Shown here: piece after piece, positions 8,681-17,124 of the stretch | Position numbering within the stretch: position 1 is the first letter of the stretch | Layout of the letters: each line of letters opens with the position of its first letter | Assembly: GCF_023241715.1 (NCBI RefSeq) | Contig: NZ_JALQCW010000011.1 | Location: 1 to 43,146, forward strand | Reading direction: 5' to 3' | Length of the DNA: 43,146 nucleotides | From: Pseudomonas morbosilactucae | Lineage (GTDB): Bacteria; Pseudomonadota; Gammaproteobacteria; Pseudomonadales; Pseudomonadaceae | Made by a program: the position numbers and the translations under genes | The notes under the pieces: model-generated | What the model was told of the DNA's origin: nothing | Database searches by the model: none | What the model saw: only the letters and a program-made list of their open reading frames with translations

Positions 8681-10050
8681 GCGACACCTCCGGCGCGGCG
8701 CTCGGCCAGCCAGGTTTCCAGGGTTCCCGTGTGAAAATCGGCCTGCTGCAGCCAGGGTTCGGCCAGCAGTTCACGGTGCAGCGACAAGGTACTGGCCATG
8801 CCGGTCAAGGTGGTGTGTTCCACGGCCAGCCGCGCCCGGGCCAGGGCCTCGCCGCGGTCACGCCCGTGGACGATCAGCTTGGCCAACAGCGAGTCGTAAT
8901 AAGGTGGCACAACATAGCCCGGGTACAAGTGACTATCGACCCGCACCCCCGCCCCTTCCGGCCAGATCAGTTGCTCGACTTTGCCTGGGCTGGGAAAGAA
9001 ATCCCGCGCCGGGTCTTCGGCATTCAAGCGCATCTGCAAGGCCGCGCCATTGAGTTGGATATCGCTCTGGCGCCAACCCAGGGGCTCGCCCCCGGCAATG
9101 CGCAACATGGCCTGGACCAGATCGATGCCGGTGATCAGTTCACTGATGGGGTGCTCCACCTGAATCCGCGTGTTCATCTCGATAAAGAAAAACTCGCCGG
9201 TGCTGTCGTCGTAGAGGTATTCCAGGGTGCCGGCGCCCTGGTAGCCCAAGGCTTCGGTGAGGCGCACGGCGCTGCTGCACAATTGCTCACGCTGCTCGGC
9301 GCTGAGCACCGGCGACGGTGCTTCTTCGAAGATTTTCTGCCGCCGCCGTTGCAGCGAGCACTCGCGCTCGAACAGGTGCACGGCGTGTTTACCATCGCCC
9401 AACACCTGGACTTCGATGTGCCGCGCACGGCCAATGAAACGTTCCAGGTACACCGCACCATTGCCGAAAGCCGTCTGGGCTTCCCGTTGCGCCCGAGGGA
9501 ATTCCTCGGCCAACTGCGCCGCATCCTGAGCCAGGCGAATCCCCCGCCCGCCACCGCCGGCACTGGCTTTGATCAACAGCGGAAAGCCCACGCTTTCAGC
9601 GGCCTTGAGCGCGGCGTCCAGGTCGAAGAGTTCACCCGGGGAGCCCGGTACCACCGGCACTCCCGCCGCCTGCGCGGTGCGCCGGGCTTCAGCCTTGTCG
9701 CCCATGCGGCGGATGGTCTCGGCACTGGGCCCGACGAAGATTGCTCCGGCCTTGACCACCGCCTCGGCGAAGTCGGCGTTCTCGGAAAGAAAGCCATAGC
9801 CCGGATGCACCGCATTGGCACCGCTGGCCTGCAAGGCACCGAGCAGGGCCTGGACATTCAGGTAGCTCTTGTCGGCCCGCGCCGGGCCAATGATCTGCAC
9901 GTCATCGGCCATGCGTGCGGCCATGGAATCGGCATCCGCCTCGCTGCAAGCGGCAACGGTAGGAATCCCCAGGGCCTTGGCCGCGCGAATGATGCGCACG
10001 GCAATCTCGCCACGGTTGGCCACCAGTAATTTGTTAATTGATCCAGTCAT
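8677..10050 (-). CDS. accC: Biotin carboxylase subunit (AccC paralogue of the pxp cluster)
   Basis: A 457-residue ATP-grasp biotin carboxylase that uses ATP and bicarbonate to carboxylate biotin on a carrier protein. Motifs in order: the N-terminal LLVANRGEIAVRIIRA fold, the ATP loop KASAGGGGRG at 161-170, and the catalytic run FIEMNTRIQVEHP at 289-301 (E, N and R in the positions of E. coli AccC 288/290/292). The start ATG at 10050 has GAGGG 8 bases upstream and lies 10 bp after the carrier gene; the frame is open further upstream, but that part overlaps the carrier gene. It is probably a dedicated paralogue rather than the housekeeping AccC, which normally sits beside accB of about 150 residues. 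Confidence 0.9.
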   Translation of the reverse strand: MTGSINKLLVANRGEIAVRIIRAAKALGIPTVAACSEADADSMAARMADDVQIIGPARADKSYLNVQALLGALQASGANAVHPGYGFLSENADFAEAVVKAGAIFVGPSAETIRRMGDKAEARRTAQAAGVPVVPGSPGELFDLDAALKAAESVGFPLLIKASAGGGGRGIRLAQDAAQLAEEFPRAQREAQTAFGNGAVYLERFIGRARHIEVQVLGDGKHAVHLFERECSLQRRRQKIFEEAPSPVLSAEQREQLCSSAVRLTEALGYQGAGTLEYLYDDSTGEFFFIEMNTRIQVEHPISELITGIDLVQAMLRIAGGEPLGWRQSDIQLNGAALQMRLNAEDPARDFFPSPGKVEQLIWPEGAGVRVDSHLYPGYVVPPYYDSLLAKLIVHGRDRGEALARARLAVEHTTLTGMASTLSLHRELLAEPWLQQADFHTGTLETWLAERRAGGVA

Positions 10051-10060
10051 GCCCCGGCCC

Positions 10061-10303
10061 TCACTGTTCGAGCGTCGCGACGACCTGACCCGGTTCCACC
10101 GGATCACCGTCTTCCACCAAAAAGGCACTGACTTGACCCGCGCTCCCGGCGGTCAGTTCGGAGAACTGCTTCATGACTTCAATCAGGCCGATCACGGTAT
10201 CGGCGCTGACGGAGTCGCCGACCTCGACGAAAGGTGCCGATTCCGGAGTGGCCTTGCGATAAAAGGTGCCCGGCAAGGGGGTGATAACACTGTATTCGGC
10301 CAT
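10061..10303 (-). CDS. Small biotin carboxyl carrier protein
   Basis: An 80-residue protein consisting of little more than one biotinyl domain. The biotin site is IEVMKQF with the modified lysine at residue 45; the usual motif is EAMKM, so the alanine is replaced by valine and the following methionine by glutamine. Housekeeping AccB has an extra N-terminal region of about 70 residues that is missing here. It would carry carboxybiotin from the neighbouring carboxylase to the PxpB/PxpC pair. Gene order in the unit is pxpA, this carrier, carboxylase, pxpB, pxpC, permease. BirA should attach the biotin. A lipoyl domain is the alternative, but the neighbour makes biotin much more likely. Confidence 0.87.
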   Translation of the reverse strand: MAEYSVITPLPGTFYRKATPESAPFVEVGDSVSADTVIGLIEVMKQFSELTAGSAGQVSAFLVEDGDPVEPGQVVATLEQ

Positions 10304-10397
10304 GTCTGTTCCTTTTGGAATAGTTGTAGAAAGGCAGGCAAAAAATCAAAACCAGGTGAAACCCGCGTCTGCGCGCGGTGCTTCGTGTGGATGCGCC

Positions 10398-11156
10398 TCA
10401 GCGCGGTGCTCGCACCTCGATGCCGGCCTGATCCAGCGCCGTGCGGGTGGCCTCCACCAGATCCAGAGCGCCCGGGGTGTCGCTGTGCAGGCAGATGGAG
10501 TCGAACTCGATGGCCAGGTCCTCGCCTTCAACGGTACGCACCAGGCCGCTTTGGCAGGCGCGCAGCACCTTGGCCGCCACGGCCGCCGGGTCCAGGGCGC
10601 GCACCTGGCGGGTGAAGACGATGGAACCGCTGAGGTCGTAATCGCGGTCGGCGTAGAACTCGCGGATCACCGGCTGGCCCAGCTCCTGGGCGACGTGCCA
10701 GATCACCGAATTGGGCATGCAATACAGCAGCAGCTCAGGCTCCAGCTTGCGCAGGTTCTGCACCAACAGCCGCGCGGCTTCCTCGTCCCGGGCCAGGTGC
10801 ATGTAGAGCGCGCCGTGGGGTTTGATGTGCTGCAACTTGAGGCCCTGGACCCGGGCCAGCTCACGCAGGGCACCGAGCTGATAGAGCATGTCGTCGACCA
10901 ATTCCTGGGCCGGTGCATTGATGTGCCGGCGGCCGAAACCCACCAGGTCACGGAACCCCGGATGAGCACCAATGGCGACCCCCAAACGCTTGGCCTGTTC
11001 GATGGTGCGGCGCATGGTGCCAGGATCGCCAGCGTGAAATCCGGTGGCGATATTGGCCGAGCTGATAAAGCCCATCAGCTCGGTATCAACGCCATCGCCG
11101 ATGGTCCAGGGACCGAAGCTTTCGCCCATGTCCGAATTGAAATCCACTGCCTGCAT
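10398..11156 (-). CDS. pxpA: 5-oxoprolinase subunit A / LamB-YcsF family hydrolase
   Basis: A 252-residue LamB/YcsF-family protein. The family signatures are [11 protein letters not shown] at the N terminus, [11 protein letters not shown] near residue 46, and [15 protein letters not shown] soon after; HIKPHGALY is also present. PxpA is the metal-dependent-looking hydrolase part of bacterial 5-oxoprolinase. It is the first gene of the unit and is separated from the carrier gene by 94 bp. I use the ATG at 11156, which has GGAG 10 bases upstream; a GTG lies directly before it. A LysR gene is divergent across a 198-bp intergenic region that holds two adjacent dyads, so induction by the pathway substrate is likely. 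Confidence 0.9.
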   Translation of the reverse strand: MQAVDFNSDMGESFGPWTIGDGVDTELMGFISSANIATGFHAGDPGTMRRTIEQAKRLGVAIGAHPGFRDLVGFGRRHINAPAQELVDDMLYQLGALRELARVQGLKLQHIKPHGALYMHLARDEEAARLLVQNLRKLEPELLLYCMPNSVIWHVAQELGQPVIREFYADRDYDLSGSIVFTRQVRALDPAAVAAKVLRACQSGLVRTVEGEDLAIEFDSICLHSDTPGALDLVEATRTALDQAGIEVRAPR

Positions 11157-11232
11157 CACTGTTGCTCCAACTCTCGTGACTTCGTGCAGTGAAAATTAGA
11201 GCGGCCTTGACCCCTTGGGAAGATCTATTATC

Positions 11233-11258
11233 AGATAGAGCATCTTCTGAAAAACAGA
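11233..11258. promoter_or_regulatory. Tandem dyads, candidate LysR operator
   Basis: AGAT-N5-ATCT (11233-11245) is directly followed by TCTG-AAAAA-CAGA (11246-11258), the latter a T-N11-A dyad of LysR type. Both lie between the divergent pxpA and LysR genes, about 80-100 bases from each start. Confidence 0.5.
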
Positions 11259-11305
11259 TAAAGCTACCAGGCAGCGTTGCCTTTTATGGCAACGGCGTCT
11301 GCTGG

Positions 11306-11337
11306 ATCGCTTTCGCCGGCAAGCCGGCTCATACAGA
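11306..11337. repeat. Single REP element
   Basis: TTTCGCCGGCAAGCCGGCTC, embedded in the sequence 11306-11337, is a pseudomonad REP palindrome. It lies 18 bp before the LysR start codon, in what should be that gene's leader. Confidence 0.65.
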
Positions 11338-11354
11338 GTGATGGGGAATGGAAC

Positions 11355-12272
11355 ATGTCGTTGACCTTGCGCCAGGTGCGCTACTTCGTGGCCACTGCGG
11401 AAATCGGGCAGATCTCCCAGGCGGCGATCCACTTGAATATCTCCCAGTCGGCAGTGACCACGGCGATCAAGGAGCTGGAGGCGATGCTCGCCGTGCAGTT
11501 ATTCGTGCGCTCAGCCCAGGGCATGAACCTGACCGACGCCGGGCGGCATTTTCTCAACCGGGCCTATGTGATTTTGCGCAGTGTCGACGATGCACTGAAC
11601 AGCCCGCTGCCGGACTACCGAGCCAGCGGTGTGCTGCACCTGGCGGCCAGCTACACGGTGATCGGCTACTTCCTGCCACACCACCTGCAACGCCTGGAGC
11701 ACTGGCACCCGGACGTCACCATCGAGCTGCATGAACAGGAACGCCGGGCCATCGAGCAAGGGTTGCTGGAGGGGCGTTTCGACATGGCGGTGGTGCTCAC
11801 CGCCAACCTGACTCACCCGGACATTGTCTCGGAAACCCTGTTCAACTCCGAACGCCGGCTGTGGCTGCCGGCGCACCACCCGCTCTGTGAACGGGCCAGC
11901 GTCAGCCTGGCGGACGTCGCTAAAGAACCCTTCATCCTGCTGACCGTCGACGAGGCCGAGCAGAGCGCCATGCGCTATTGGGAACAGGCCCATCAACAGC
12001 CTCAGGTGCGGGTGCGCACCAGCTCGGTGGAGGCAGTGCGCAGCATGGTGGCCAACGGCAGCGGCGTAGCGATCCTCTCAGACCTGGTGCATCGGCCCTG
12101 GTCGCTGGAGGGCAAGCGCATCGAAACCCTGACCCTCAGCGATGCCGTCACCCCCATGAGCGTGGGCCTGGCCTGGCACCGGGAACGGGCCTTCACCCCG
12201 GCCATGCAGGCGCTGCGCGATTACTTCCACGATGCGTTCCTGGCGCCCCAGCAACTCTCCGCCCGCCGCTAA
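11355..12272 (+). CDS. LysR-type regulator, divergent from the pxp unit
   Basis: A 305-residue LysR-family transcription factor: an N-terminal winged helix-turn-helix (LRQVRYFVATAEIGQISQAA, then SQSAVTTAIKELEAML) followed by a substrate-binding domain of about 210 residues. The start at 11355 is preceded by GGGGAA; in-frame codons upstream run through a REP element and are not credible. It is transcribed away from pxpA, the normal arrangement for a LysR protein that activates its neighbour in response to substrate and represses itself. The effector is probably the compound handled by the cluster; this is inference. The gene converges on pqiC with a 12-bp gap. Confidence 0.9.
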   Translation: MSLTLRQVRYFVATAEIGQISQAAIHLNISQSAVTTAIKELEAMLAVQLFVRSAQGMNLTDAGRHFLNRAYVILRSVDDALNSPLPDYRASGVLHLAASYTVIGYFLPHHLQRLEHWHPDVTIELHEQERRAIEQGLLEGRFDMAVVLTANLTHPDIVSETLFNSERRLWLPAHHPLCERASVSLADVAKEPFILLTVDEAEQSAMRYWEQAHQQPQVRVRTSSVEAVRSMVANGSGVAILSDLVHRPWSLEGKRIETLTLSDAVTPMSVGLAWHRERAFTPAMQALRDYFHDAFLAPQQLSARR

Positions 12273-12284
12273 CGATGCCTGCCT

Positions 12285-12869
12285 TCAGGGACAGGTCCAG
12301 CGCTGTGCAGTGGCGGCGATCTGCCCGGCCAACTGGGCAATGGCCTGTTGGTGGGCCTGCACCAGGCTATTCAGTTCAACACCTGCTGGCTGGCGGATCT
12401 GGCTGCTACAGGTGAGGCTGCGGGCCGGACCACCCTCGCCCCGAAGGCGCAGGCTCCAGACCACATCGATCAGCGCGTAACGCCCGGGCAGGGATTCGAA
12501 GCGCCGCACATCGGTCTGCAACGACAGCACCGGGCGCCCGGGCTGCTTGGGCAAGCCTTCGAGGTTACGCGTGCCGAGCTTCTGCTCCATCTGGCTGGCC
12601 AGGGCGTCGTGGAACTCGTCCACCAGGGGCGCGCTCCAGCGCTGGGTTTCGAGGATCGCCAGGGTGCCGCTGTCCTGACGCACTACCAACTGCGGCTGGT
12701 CCACCTGGACCGGAATACGCACCGTGGACATTTCGAACTGCAGGCTGCCGGTCCGGGCCGCAGCGCTGCCTTCGGCCACCGGCGGCATCAGGGTGTAGTA
12801 ATGGGTCGGCGCGGAGCTGCAAGCGGCAAGTCCCAGGCTCAGGCACAACAACAGGGCTGGTTTTTTCAT
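12285..12869 (-). CDS. pqiC: PqiC-like outer-membrane lipoprotein (ABC-type transport auxiliary)
   Basis: A 194-residue lipoprotein with a lipobox LAAC; the acylated cysteine is residue 17 after a short hydrophobic signal peptide. The remaining sequence (THYYTLMPP near the N terminus, QLVVRQDSGTLAILETQRW in the middle) matches the PqiC/YmbA family, which docks the PqiB tunnel at the outer membrane. The gene overlaps the pqiB stop by 4 bases, and is the last of the pqiA-pqiA-pqiB-pqiC unit. It helps move lipids between the two membranes and supports envelope stress resistance. Confidence 0.88.
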   Translation of the reverse strand: MKKPALLLCLSLGLAACSSAPTHYYTLMPPVAEGSAAARTGSLQFEMSTVRIPVQVDQPQLVVRQDSGTLAILETQRWSAPLVDEFHDALASQMEQKLGTRNLEGLPKQPGRPVLSLQTDVRRFESLPGRYALIDVVWSLRLRGEGGPARSLTCSSQIRQPAGVELNSLVQAHQQAIAQLAGQIAATAQRWTCP

Positions 12870-14557
12870 GGCTGGGCTTCCGACGCGGATTCACGAACCG
12901 AGGTGGACGGAGACTGGTAGGCATCCGGTTGATTGTCTTTCAGGCGACCGCGAATCAGCGCCTCGGGATGACGGCCAAGGAAGTCGGTCAGTACCCGCAC
13001 CGAGCGGGCGGTGCGCTGCACCTCTTCCATGGCCTGGCCCAATTGCAGGCGTTGCGGCGAGTCTTCAGAGAAGCTGTCGTTGGCACTGGCCAGGGTCTTT
13101 TTCGTCTGTTCCAGGGTGTCACGCATTTGCGGCAAGACGTCGCCGTTGACCTGCTTCAGGGTCTTCTGCATTTCCCCCAGGCTGGCGTTGAGGTTATTGG
13201 CGATGGCGTCGATCGGCAATTTGCTGATCTTCTCCACCACGGCCTGCAACTGCTCCTGCAGCTTGTCCAGGCTGCCCGGCACCGTCGGGATTTCCAGAGG
13301 CCGTGCGCTGGCATCGAATGTCACAGGCTTGGCCTTGGAAACGAAATCCAGGGAAATGTAGAGCTGGCCGGTCAGCAGGTTACCGCTGCGCGCCTGGGCC
13401 CGCAGGCCCTGCTTGACGAACGCGGCGATCAACTGGGCGGAGCGCGCATCGTCTTCGCCGCCGAACTCCTTGAGCAGTTTTTCGTGGGCCTTGCCCAGGC
13501 GATCCGGGTAGATCACGGCCCCCACCAGGGTCGGGAAATACTGACGTTGCTCGTCGTAGTCCAGGTCCATGGACACCACCTTGCCGACGTTGACCCCAAG
13601 GAACTCCACCGGTGCATTGACCGCCAGTCCACGCAGGGGCTGGTCGAAACGCATGCGGATGTAGCGCGGCTGGCCATCAGGCGGTGCCAGGGCCGTTTCC
13701 TGATCGCCGAACAGCGTGTACTCGGCGTGTTCCGGGGCCGGCTTGGCATCGGGGCTGTACTTGGGTTCGACGAAGGCAATGCCGCCAGCGAGGATCGAGG
13801 ACACCGACTCGGTGTTGACCTTCAGGCCGTTGGCACCGAGGGTCACATCCACACCGCTGGCGTTCCAGAAACGGCTGTCGGTGGTGACGTACTTATCATT
13901 GGGCGAGTTGACGAAGATCTTCACATCCACGCCCTTGCCGCTGTTGGCCAACTGATAGGACACCACCTGCCCGACTTCGATGCGCCGGTAGTAGACCGGC
14001 GAGCCGATGTCCAGGGAGCCCAGGTCGTCCGTGTGCAGAGTGAAGCGCTTGCCTTTCTGCCCGTAGGTGATCGGCGGTGGGGTTTCCAGGCCCTTGAAGC
14101 TGTTTTTGCGTTTCTCCGATTTGCCGGCATCGGCGCCGATAAAGGCCCCGGACAGCAAGGTGTCGACCCCGGACACGCCGTTGGCGCCGATGCGCGGGCG
14201 CACCACCCAGAACATCGAGTCGTCAGCGGTGAAGGGTTCGGCGGACTGGTCCAGTTCGACCTTGGCCAGCACCTTGCGGCGATCGTCGCTCAAGGCGATG
14301 GAAGTCACCTTGCCGATCACCACGTTCTTGTACTTGACCTGGGTCTTGTTGGCCTCCAGGCCCTCGGCCGTCTGGAAGCTGATGGTGATTTCCGGCCCGG
14401 CCGAGAGCGACTTGTTGACCACCATGGACAGCCCTACCAAGGCCGCGACGATGGGCACCAGCCACACCAGCGAGACATTGAAACGGCGCGTCCTGACCGC
14501 TGGCGTACCCGGGGCGGCCTGGGGCTTTGAAGCGTTGGAACCTGGATGATCAGACAT
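12866..14557 (-). CDS. pqiB: PqiB, MCE-domain intermembrane lipid-transport protein
   Basis: A 563-residue protein with one N-terminal membrane anchor (residues about 29-50, VSLVWLVPIVAALVGL) and three MCE/MlaD repeats; the repeat starts are visible at about 57 (ITISFQTAEGLEANKTQVKYK), 170 and 290. A long C-terminal helix (about 430-530) should form the needle that spans the periplasm, as in E. coli PqiB (546 residues). The ATG at 14557 has an AGAGG ribosome site; it overlaps the upstream pqiA half by 8 bases and pqiC by 4. PqiB carries phospholipids across the periplasm between PqiA and PqiC. Confidence 0.93.
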   Translation of the reverse strand: MSDHPGSNASKPQAAPGTPAVRTRRFNVSLVWLVPIVAALVGLSMVVNKSLSAGPEITISFQTAEGLEANKTQVKYKNVVIGKVTSIALSDDRRKVLAKVELDQSAEPFTADDSMFWVVRPRIGANGVSGVDTLLSGAFIGADAGKSEKRKNSFKGLETPPPITYGQKGKRFTLHTDDLGSLDIGSPVYYRRIEVGQVVSYQLANSGKGVDVKIFVNSPNDKYVTTDSRFWNASGVDVTLGANGLKVNTESVSSILAGGIAFVEPKYSPDAKPAPEHAEYTLFGDQETALAPPDGQPRYIRMRFDQPLRGLAVNAPVEFLGVNVGKVVSMDLDYDEQRQYFPTLVGAVIYPDRLGKAHEKLLKEFGGEDDARSAQLIAAFVKQGLRAQARSGNLLTGQLYISLDFVSKAKPVTFDASARPLEIPTVPGSLDKLQEQLQAVVEKISKLPIDAIANNLNASLGEMQKTLKQVNGDVLPQMRDTLEQTKKTLASANDSFSEDSPQRLQLGQAMEEVQRTARSVRVLTDFLGRHPEALIRGRLKDNQPDAYQSPSTSVRESASEAQP

Positions 14558-15164
14558 CTTCAACCTCTACATCCCAGATAAGCCGGGGATCGAAACTCAT
14601 GGCCGCCAACATCGTCAGCACCACCACCAAACCAAAAAACAGAATGCCCATCCGCGGATCGATGGAGCTCAGGGCCCGAAACTGCACCAGGGCCGCCACC
14701 AGGGCCACCACCAGCACATCGAGCATGGACCAGTAGCCGATCAACTCGATAAACCGATAGAGCCGGGCACGTTCACGCTGGGCCCAGCGGCTGCGGCGCT
14801 GGCATGTGACCAGCAAGGTGCCGAGGACAAAAAACTTGATGCAGGGCACCACCACGCTGGCGATGAAAATCAACAGGGCAATGTCCCAGGAGCCGTGTTT
14901 CCAGAACTCCACCACCCCGCTCATGATGGTGTTTTCACTGCCACTGCCAAACATGCTGGTGTGCATCACCGGCAACAGGTTAGCCGGGATGTAAAAGATC
15001 ACGCTGGCCACAAGGAAGGCCCAGGTGCGGCTCAGGCTGTTGGGCTTGCGCGCGTGCACGGGCGATTCACAGCGCGGGCAGTGGTGCTGATGCTGCTCAC
15101 ACGCCTGGCCGCAGGTGTGGCAGAGCATCAGGCCCAAGTCACGGGCATAGGGCGGTGCACTCAT
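14550..15164 (-). CDS. pqiA: PqiA, C-terminal half protein
   Basis: A 204-residue inner-membrane protein of the PqiA family. It opens with a zinc-ribbon-like pair CHTCG and CPRCE (residues about 15-35) followed by four membrane segments, including WAFLVASVIFYIPANLLPV and, near the end, GILFFGLVVVLTMLAAMSFDPRL. In E. coli PqiA is one chain with two such modules; here they are two adjacent genes, the usual Pseudomonas arrangement. I chose the ATG at 15164, which shares one base with the upstream stop (TGATG); an open frame further upstream lies inside the other half gene. With PqiB and PqiC it transports lipid. Confidence 0.9.
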   Translation of the reverse strand: MSAPPYARDLGLMLCHTCGQACEQHQHHCPRCESPVHARKPNSLSRTWAFLVASVIFYIPANLLPVMHTSMFGSGSENTIMSGVVEFWKHGSWDIALLIFIASVVVPCIKFFVLGTLLVTCQRRSRWAQRERARLYRFIELIGYWSMLDVLVVALVAALVQFRALSSIDPRMGILFFGLVVVLTMLAAMSFDPRLIWDVEVEDV

Positions 15165-15772
15165 CAATAGCGGCCCTCGAGGTCGTCCCAAAGGCTGCGG
15201 ATGCCCTTGCCGGAAATCAGGATGATCAGCACCGTCAGCATCGACAAGGCCCACAAGCCGAGCCCCGGATGCACATCGAGCATGCCCGCCAGCTTGACGA
15301 TGGCCACCAGGATCCCCAGCAGGCACACCTCCAGCATGCTCCAGGGCCGCAAGTGTTCCAGGGCGCGCATGCAGGCCTTGAAGCCCGGCGCCGCGCGGCC
15401 GACGTTGGCATGGCCCAGCACCCAGCACAGCAGGATGATCTGCAGGCAAGGCGCAAGAATGATGGTCAACCCGGCAACGGCGGCAATCAGGCTGATACGG
15501 CCATGGGCCAGGGCCTCTACCGATTGCCAGAGGGTAGCTTCGTTACTCAGGCCCTCCAGGCTGATCTGGATCACTGGGAACAGGTTGGCGAACACGAACA
15601 ACAACGCTGCGGTGATCGACAGGGCGAACAACTGCTGCACATTCAAATGCCGCGCGCGCACCAAGACCGCGCCACAGCGTGAACACTGGGCGGTCTGGCC
15701 TTTGGCGAGCGGCACCGGTTCGAATACCGAATCGCAGTGTTCGCAAATGATCCAGGGACGAGAAATAGTCAT
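15164..15772 (-). CDS. pqiA: PqiA, N-terminal half protein
   Basis: A 202-residue PqiA-family membrane protein, first gene of the unit. A zinc-ribbon-like module comes first (CEHC at 10-13 and CSRC near 30), followed by four membrane segments (for instance LFALSITAALLFVFANLFPV and the ISLIAAVAGLTIILAPCLQ stretch). The sequence SDKGIRSLWDDL-like ending (ISGKGIRSLWDDL) is typical. It is coupled to the second half by TGATG. The 168-bp gap to the divergent TetR gene contains the likely promoters for both. The split of pqiA into two genes is common in pseudomonads and not a frameshift, since each half has its own start and both halves are complete. Confidence 0.9.
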   Translation of the reverse strand: MTISRPWIICEHCDSVFEPVPLAKGQTAQCSRCGAVLVRARHLNVQQLFALSITAALLFVFANLFPVIQISLEGLSNEATLWQSVEALAHGRISLIAAVAGLTIILAPCLQIILLCWVLGHANVGRAAPGFKACMRALEHLRPWSMLEVCLLGILVAIVKLAGMLDVHPGLGLWALSMLTVLIILISGKGIRSLWDDLEGRY

Positions 15773-15846
15773 GGTCTTCAGAGGGCCGGGTGGGCGGCAG
15801 GTTCAGGGCAGGAACCGGCCGGCGCGTATTTTCGACAAAAGTAGAG

Positions 15847-15855
15847 GACAGTGTC
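15847..15855. promoter_or_regulatory. Candidate TetR operator
   Basis: GACA-G-TGTC (15847-15855), a short dyad in a TetR-like context, sits midway between the pqiA and TetR starts. It could serve both divergent genes. Confidence 0.35.
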
Positions 15856-15940
15856 TAGTTTTGTTTGAGGACTCTTCTTGTTTACGGACTGTGCGCCAGC
15901 ATCTACGCCATAATAGGCGCCCCGGGAATTTTCGCAGACC

Positions 15941-16588
15941 ATGACCGACTCCACGCCCCTCCCCGTCAAACCTCAGCGTGCGCCCAAGCAGACTCGCGGG
16001 CATGAACGCGTCATGGCGATTCTCGATGCCTGCGCACGGCTGCTGCTCAGCCACGGCGTGGCCAACCTGACCATGCACGGCATCGCCCGGGAAGCCGGCA
16101 CCTCCATCGGCTCGCTGTACCATTTCTTCGCTGATAAACAACAGGTACTCGATGCTCTGGGGCAACGCCATATCGTCGCCGTGAGCCACATCACCGAGCC
16201 GTTGCTGGCGGTGGATGCACAGCAGTGGCGGGAGATGAGTTGCCGGGGGGTGATCGAGCGCATGATCCTGCCGATCCTGCATTACCTCGAACAACACCCC
16301 GACCTGTTGCAGATGATCAACCCGGGCTTCGCCACCGGCCAGCTCCAGGCGCCCGAGCTGCATGCCCGGGTGAAAAGCGTCTATGAGCAAATTTTCAGCC
16401 TGCGCCTGCCCCAGGCCAGCACCGAGCAACGGGCCACCTATGTACTGGCCATGTTTGGCCTGCCTATGGGCCTGTTCCAGTTGGCCCAGGAGCACAGCCA
16501 ACTCAAGCATGTGCTCCTGCTGCAAGAAGCGCCCCGGGCCATGGAGGCGTACCTCGAAGCCATTGAACGCCAGCACCGCAACGCCTGA
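15941..16588 (+). CDS. TetR/AcrR-type regulator, divergent from pqi
   Basis: A 215-residue TetR-family repressor. The helix-turn-helix is clear: LTMHGIAREAGTSIGSLYHFF at about 44-64, followed by ADKQQVLDAL. The C-terminal ligand domain is variable. The protein starts with a basic, proline-rich tail. The ribosome site is weak (GGGAA 13 bases upstream). The gene lies head to head with the pqi unit across 168 bp and is convergent with the PACE efflux gene, so the pqi operon, itself, or both are the likely targets; the ligand is unknown. This is inference from position. Confidence 0.88.
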   Translation: MTDSTPLPVKPQRAPKQTRGHERVMAILDACARLLLSHGVANLTMHGIAREAGTSIGSLYHFFADKQQVLDALGQRHIVAVSHITEPLLAVDAQQWREMSCRGVIERMILPILHYLEQHPDLLQMINPGFATGQLQAPELHARVKSVYEQIFSLRLPQASTEQRATYVLAMFGLPMGLFQLAQEHSQLKHVLLLQEAPRAMEAYLEAIERQHRNA

Positions 16589-16600
16589 AGCGATCGACTC

Positions 16601-17035
16601 CTAGTGCGCCAGGTGCTGTTGCAGCCACTTGGCCCGCAGCACGTCGTAGGCCCAGTGGTAGAGATAGGTGTAGGGCAGGAAAAACAGCAGCACGCCGATG
16701 TCCAGGAGAAAGGCCTGCAACAGGCTGACGTTCAGCCACCAGGCAATCAGCGGTACCCCCACCGCCACCAGCCCGCCCTCGAACAGCACGGCATGCACGA
16801 GCCGGGTCCAGCCGTTGTGGGCAAGCCCGAAGCGCTTGAGCCCACGGTCGAACAGGGCGTTGAAAACCACGTTCCAGGCCAGGGCGAGCAGGCCGATGCC
16901 AATGGTCACCGCGCCCATGTCGACCATGGGTTTGTCCATCACCCACGCCAGCAACGGGGTGCAGATCAATACCGCCAGCAACTCGAAACCCACCGCCTGA
17001 CAAACCCGTTCGGTCAACGATTTAGAGGTGTTCAT
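16601..17035 (-). CDS. PACE-family multidrug/biocide efflux protein
   Basis: A 144-residue inner-membrane protein with four membrane segments built as two tandem bacterial transmembrane pairs, the AceI/PACE family. Family marks: the first-helix acid (VGFELLAV, Glu18, equivalent to Glu15 of AceI), ALAWNVVFNALFDR, HAVLFEGGL at the start of the second pair, and LQAFLLDIG with YTYLYHWAYD at the end. PACE proteins expel chlorhexidine and other biocides, and short diamines have been proposed as natural substrates. A LysR gene is divergent 89 bp away, as for aceI/aceR. A second PACE protein is encoded at 32333-32764. Size (144) agrees with the family. Confidence 0.9.
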   Translation of the reverse strand: MNTSKSLTERVCQAVGFELLAVLICTPLLAWVMDKPMVDMGAVTIGIGLLALAWNVVFNALFDRGLKRFGLAHNGWTRLVHAVLFEGGLVAVGVPLIAWWLNVSLLQAFLLDIGVLLFFLPYTYLYHWAYDVLRAKWLQQHLAH

Positions 17036-17124
17036 GGTCCTGCTCCGTGAGTGAATGAGGTTGCGATCATCCAGGAGCGGCCCGATACTTCATAACCAAT
17101 AACCATCGATCAAGGCGATAGTTC

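Noticed and set aside
8731..10029. Long plus-strand frame opposite the biotin carboxylase
   Set aside because: The minus-strand frame has all catalytic motifs; the plus frame lacks any family.
12929..14530. 533-codon plus-strand frame opposite pqiB
   Set aside because: pqiB is clear from its MCE repeats; the opposite frame is a shadow of it.
14550..15772. Frameshift in pqiA
   Set aside because: Both halves have own starts, complete zinc-ribbon and membrane parts and TGATG coupling, the normal Pseudomonas arrangement.
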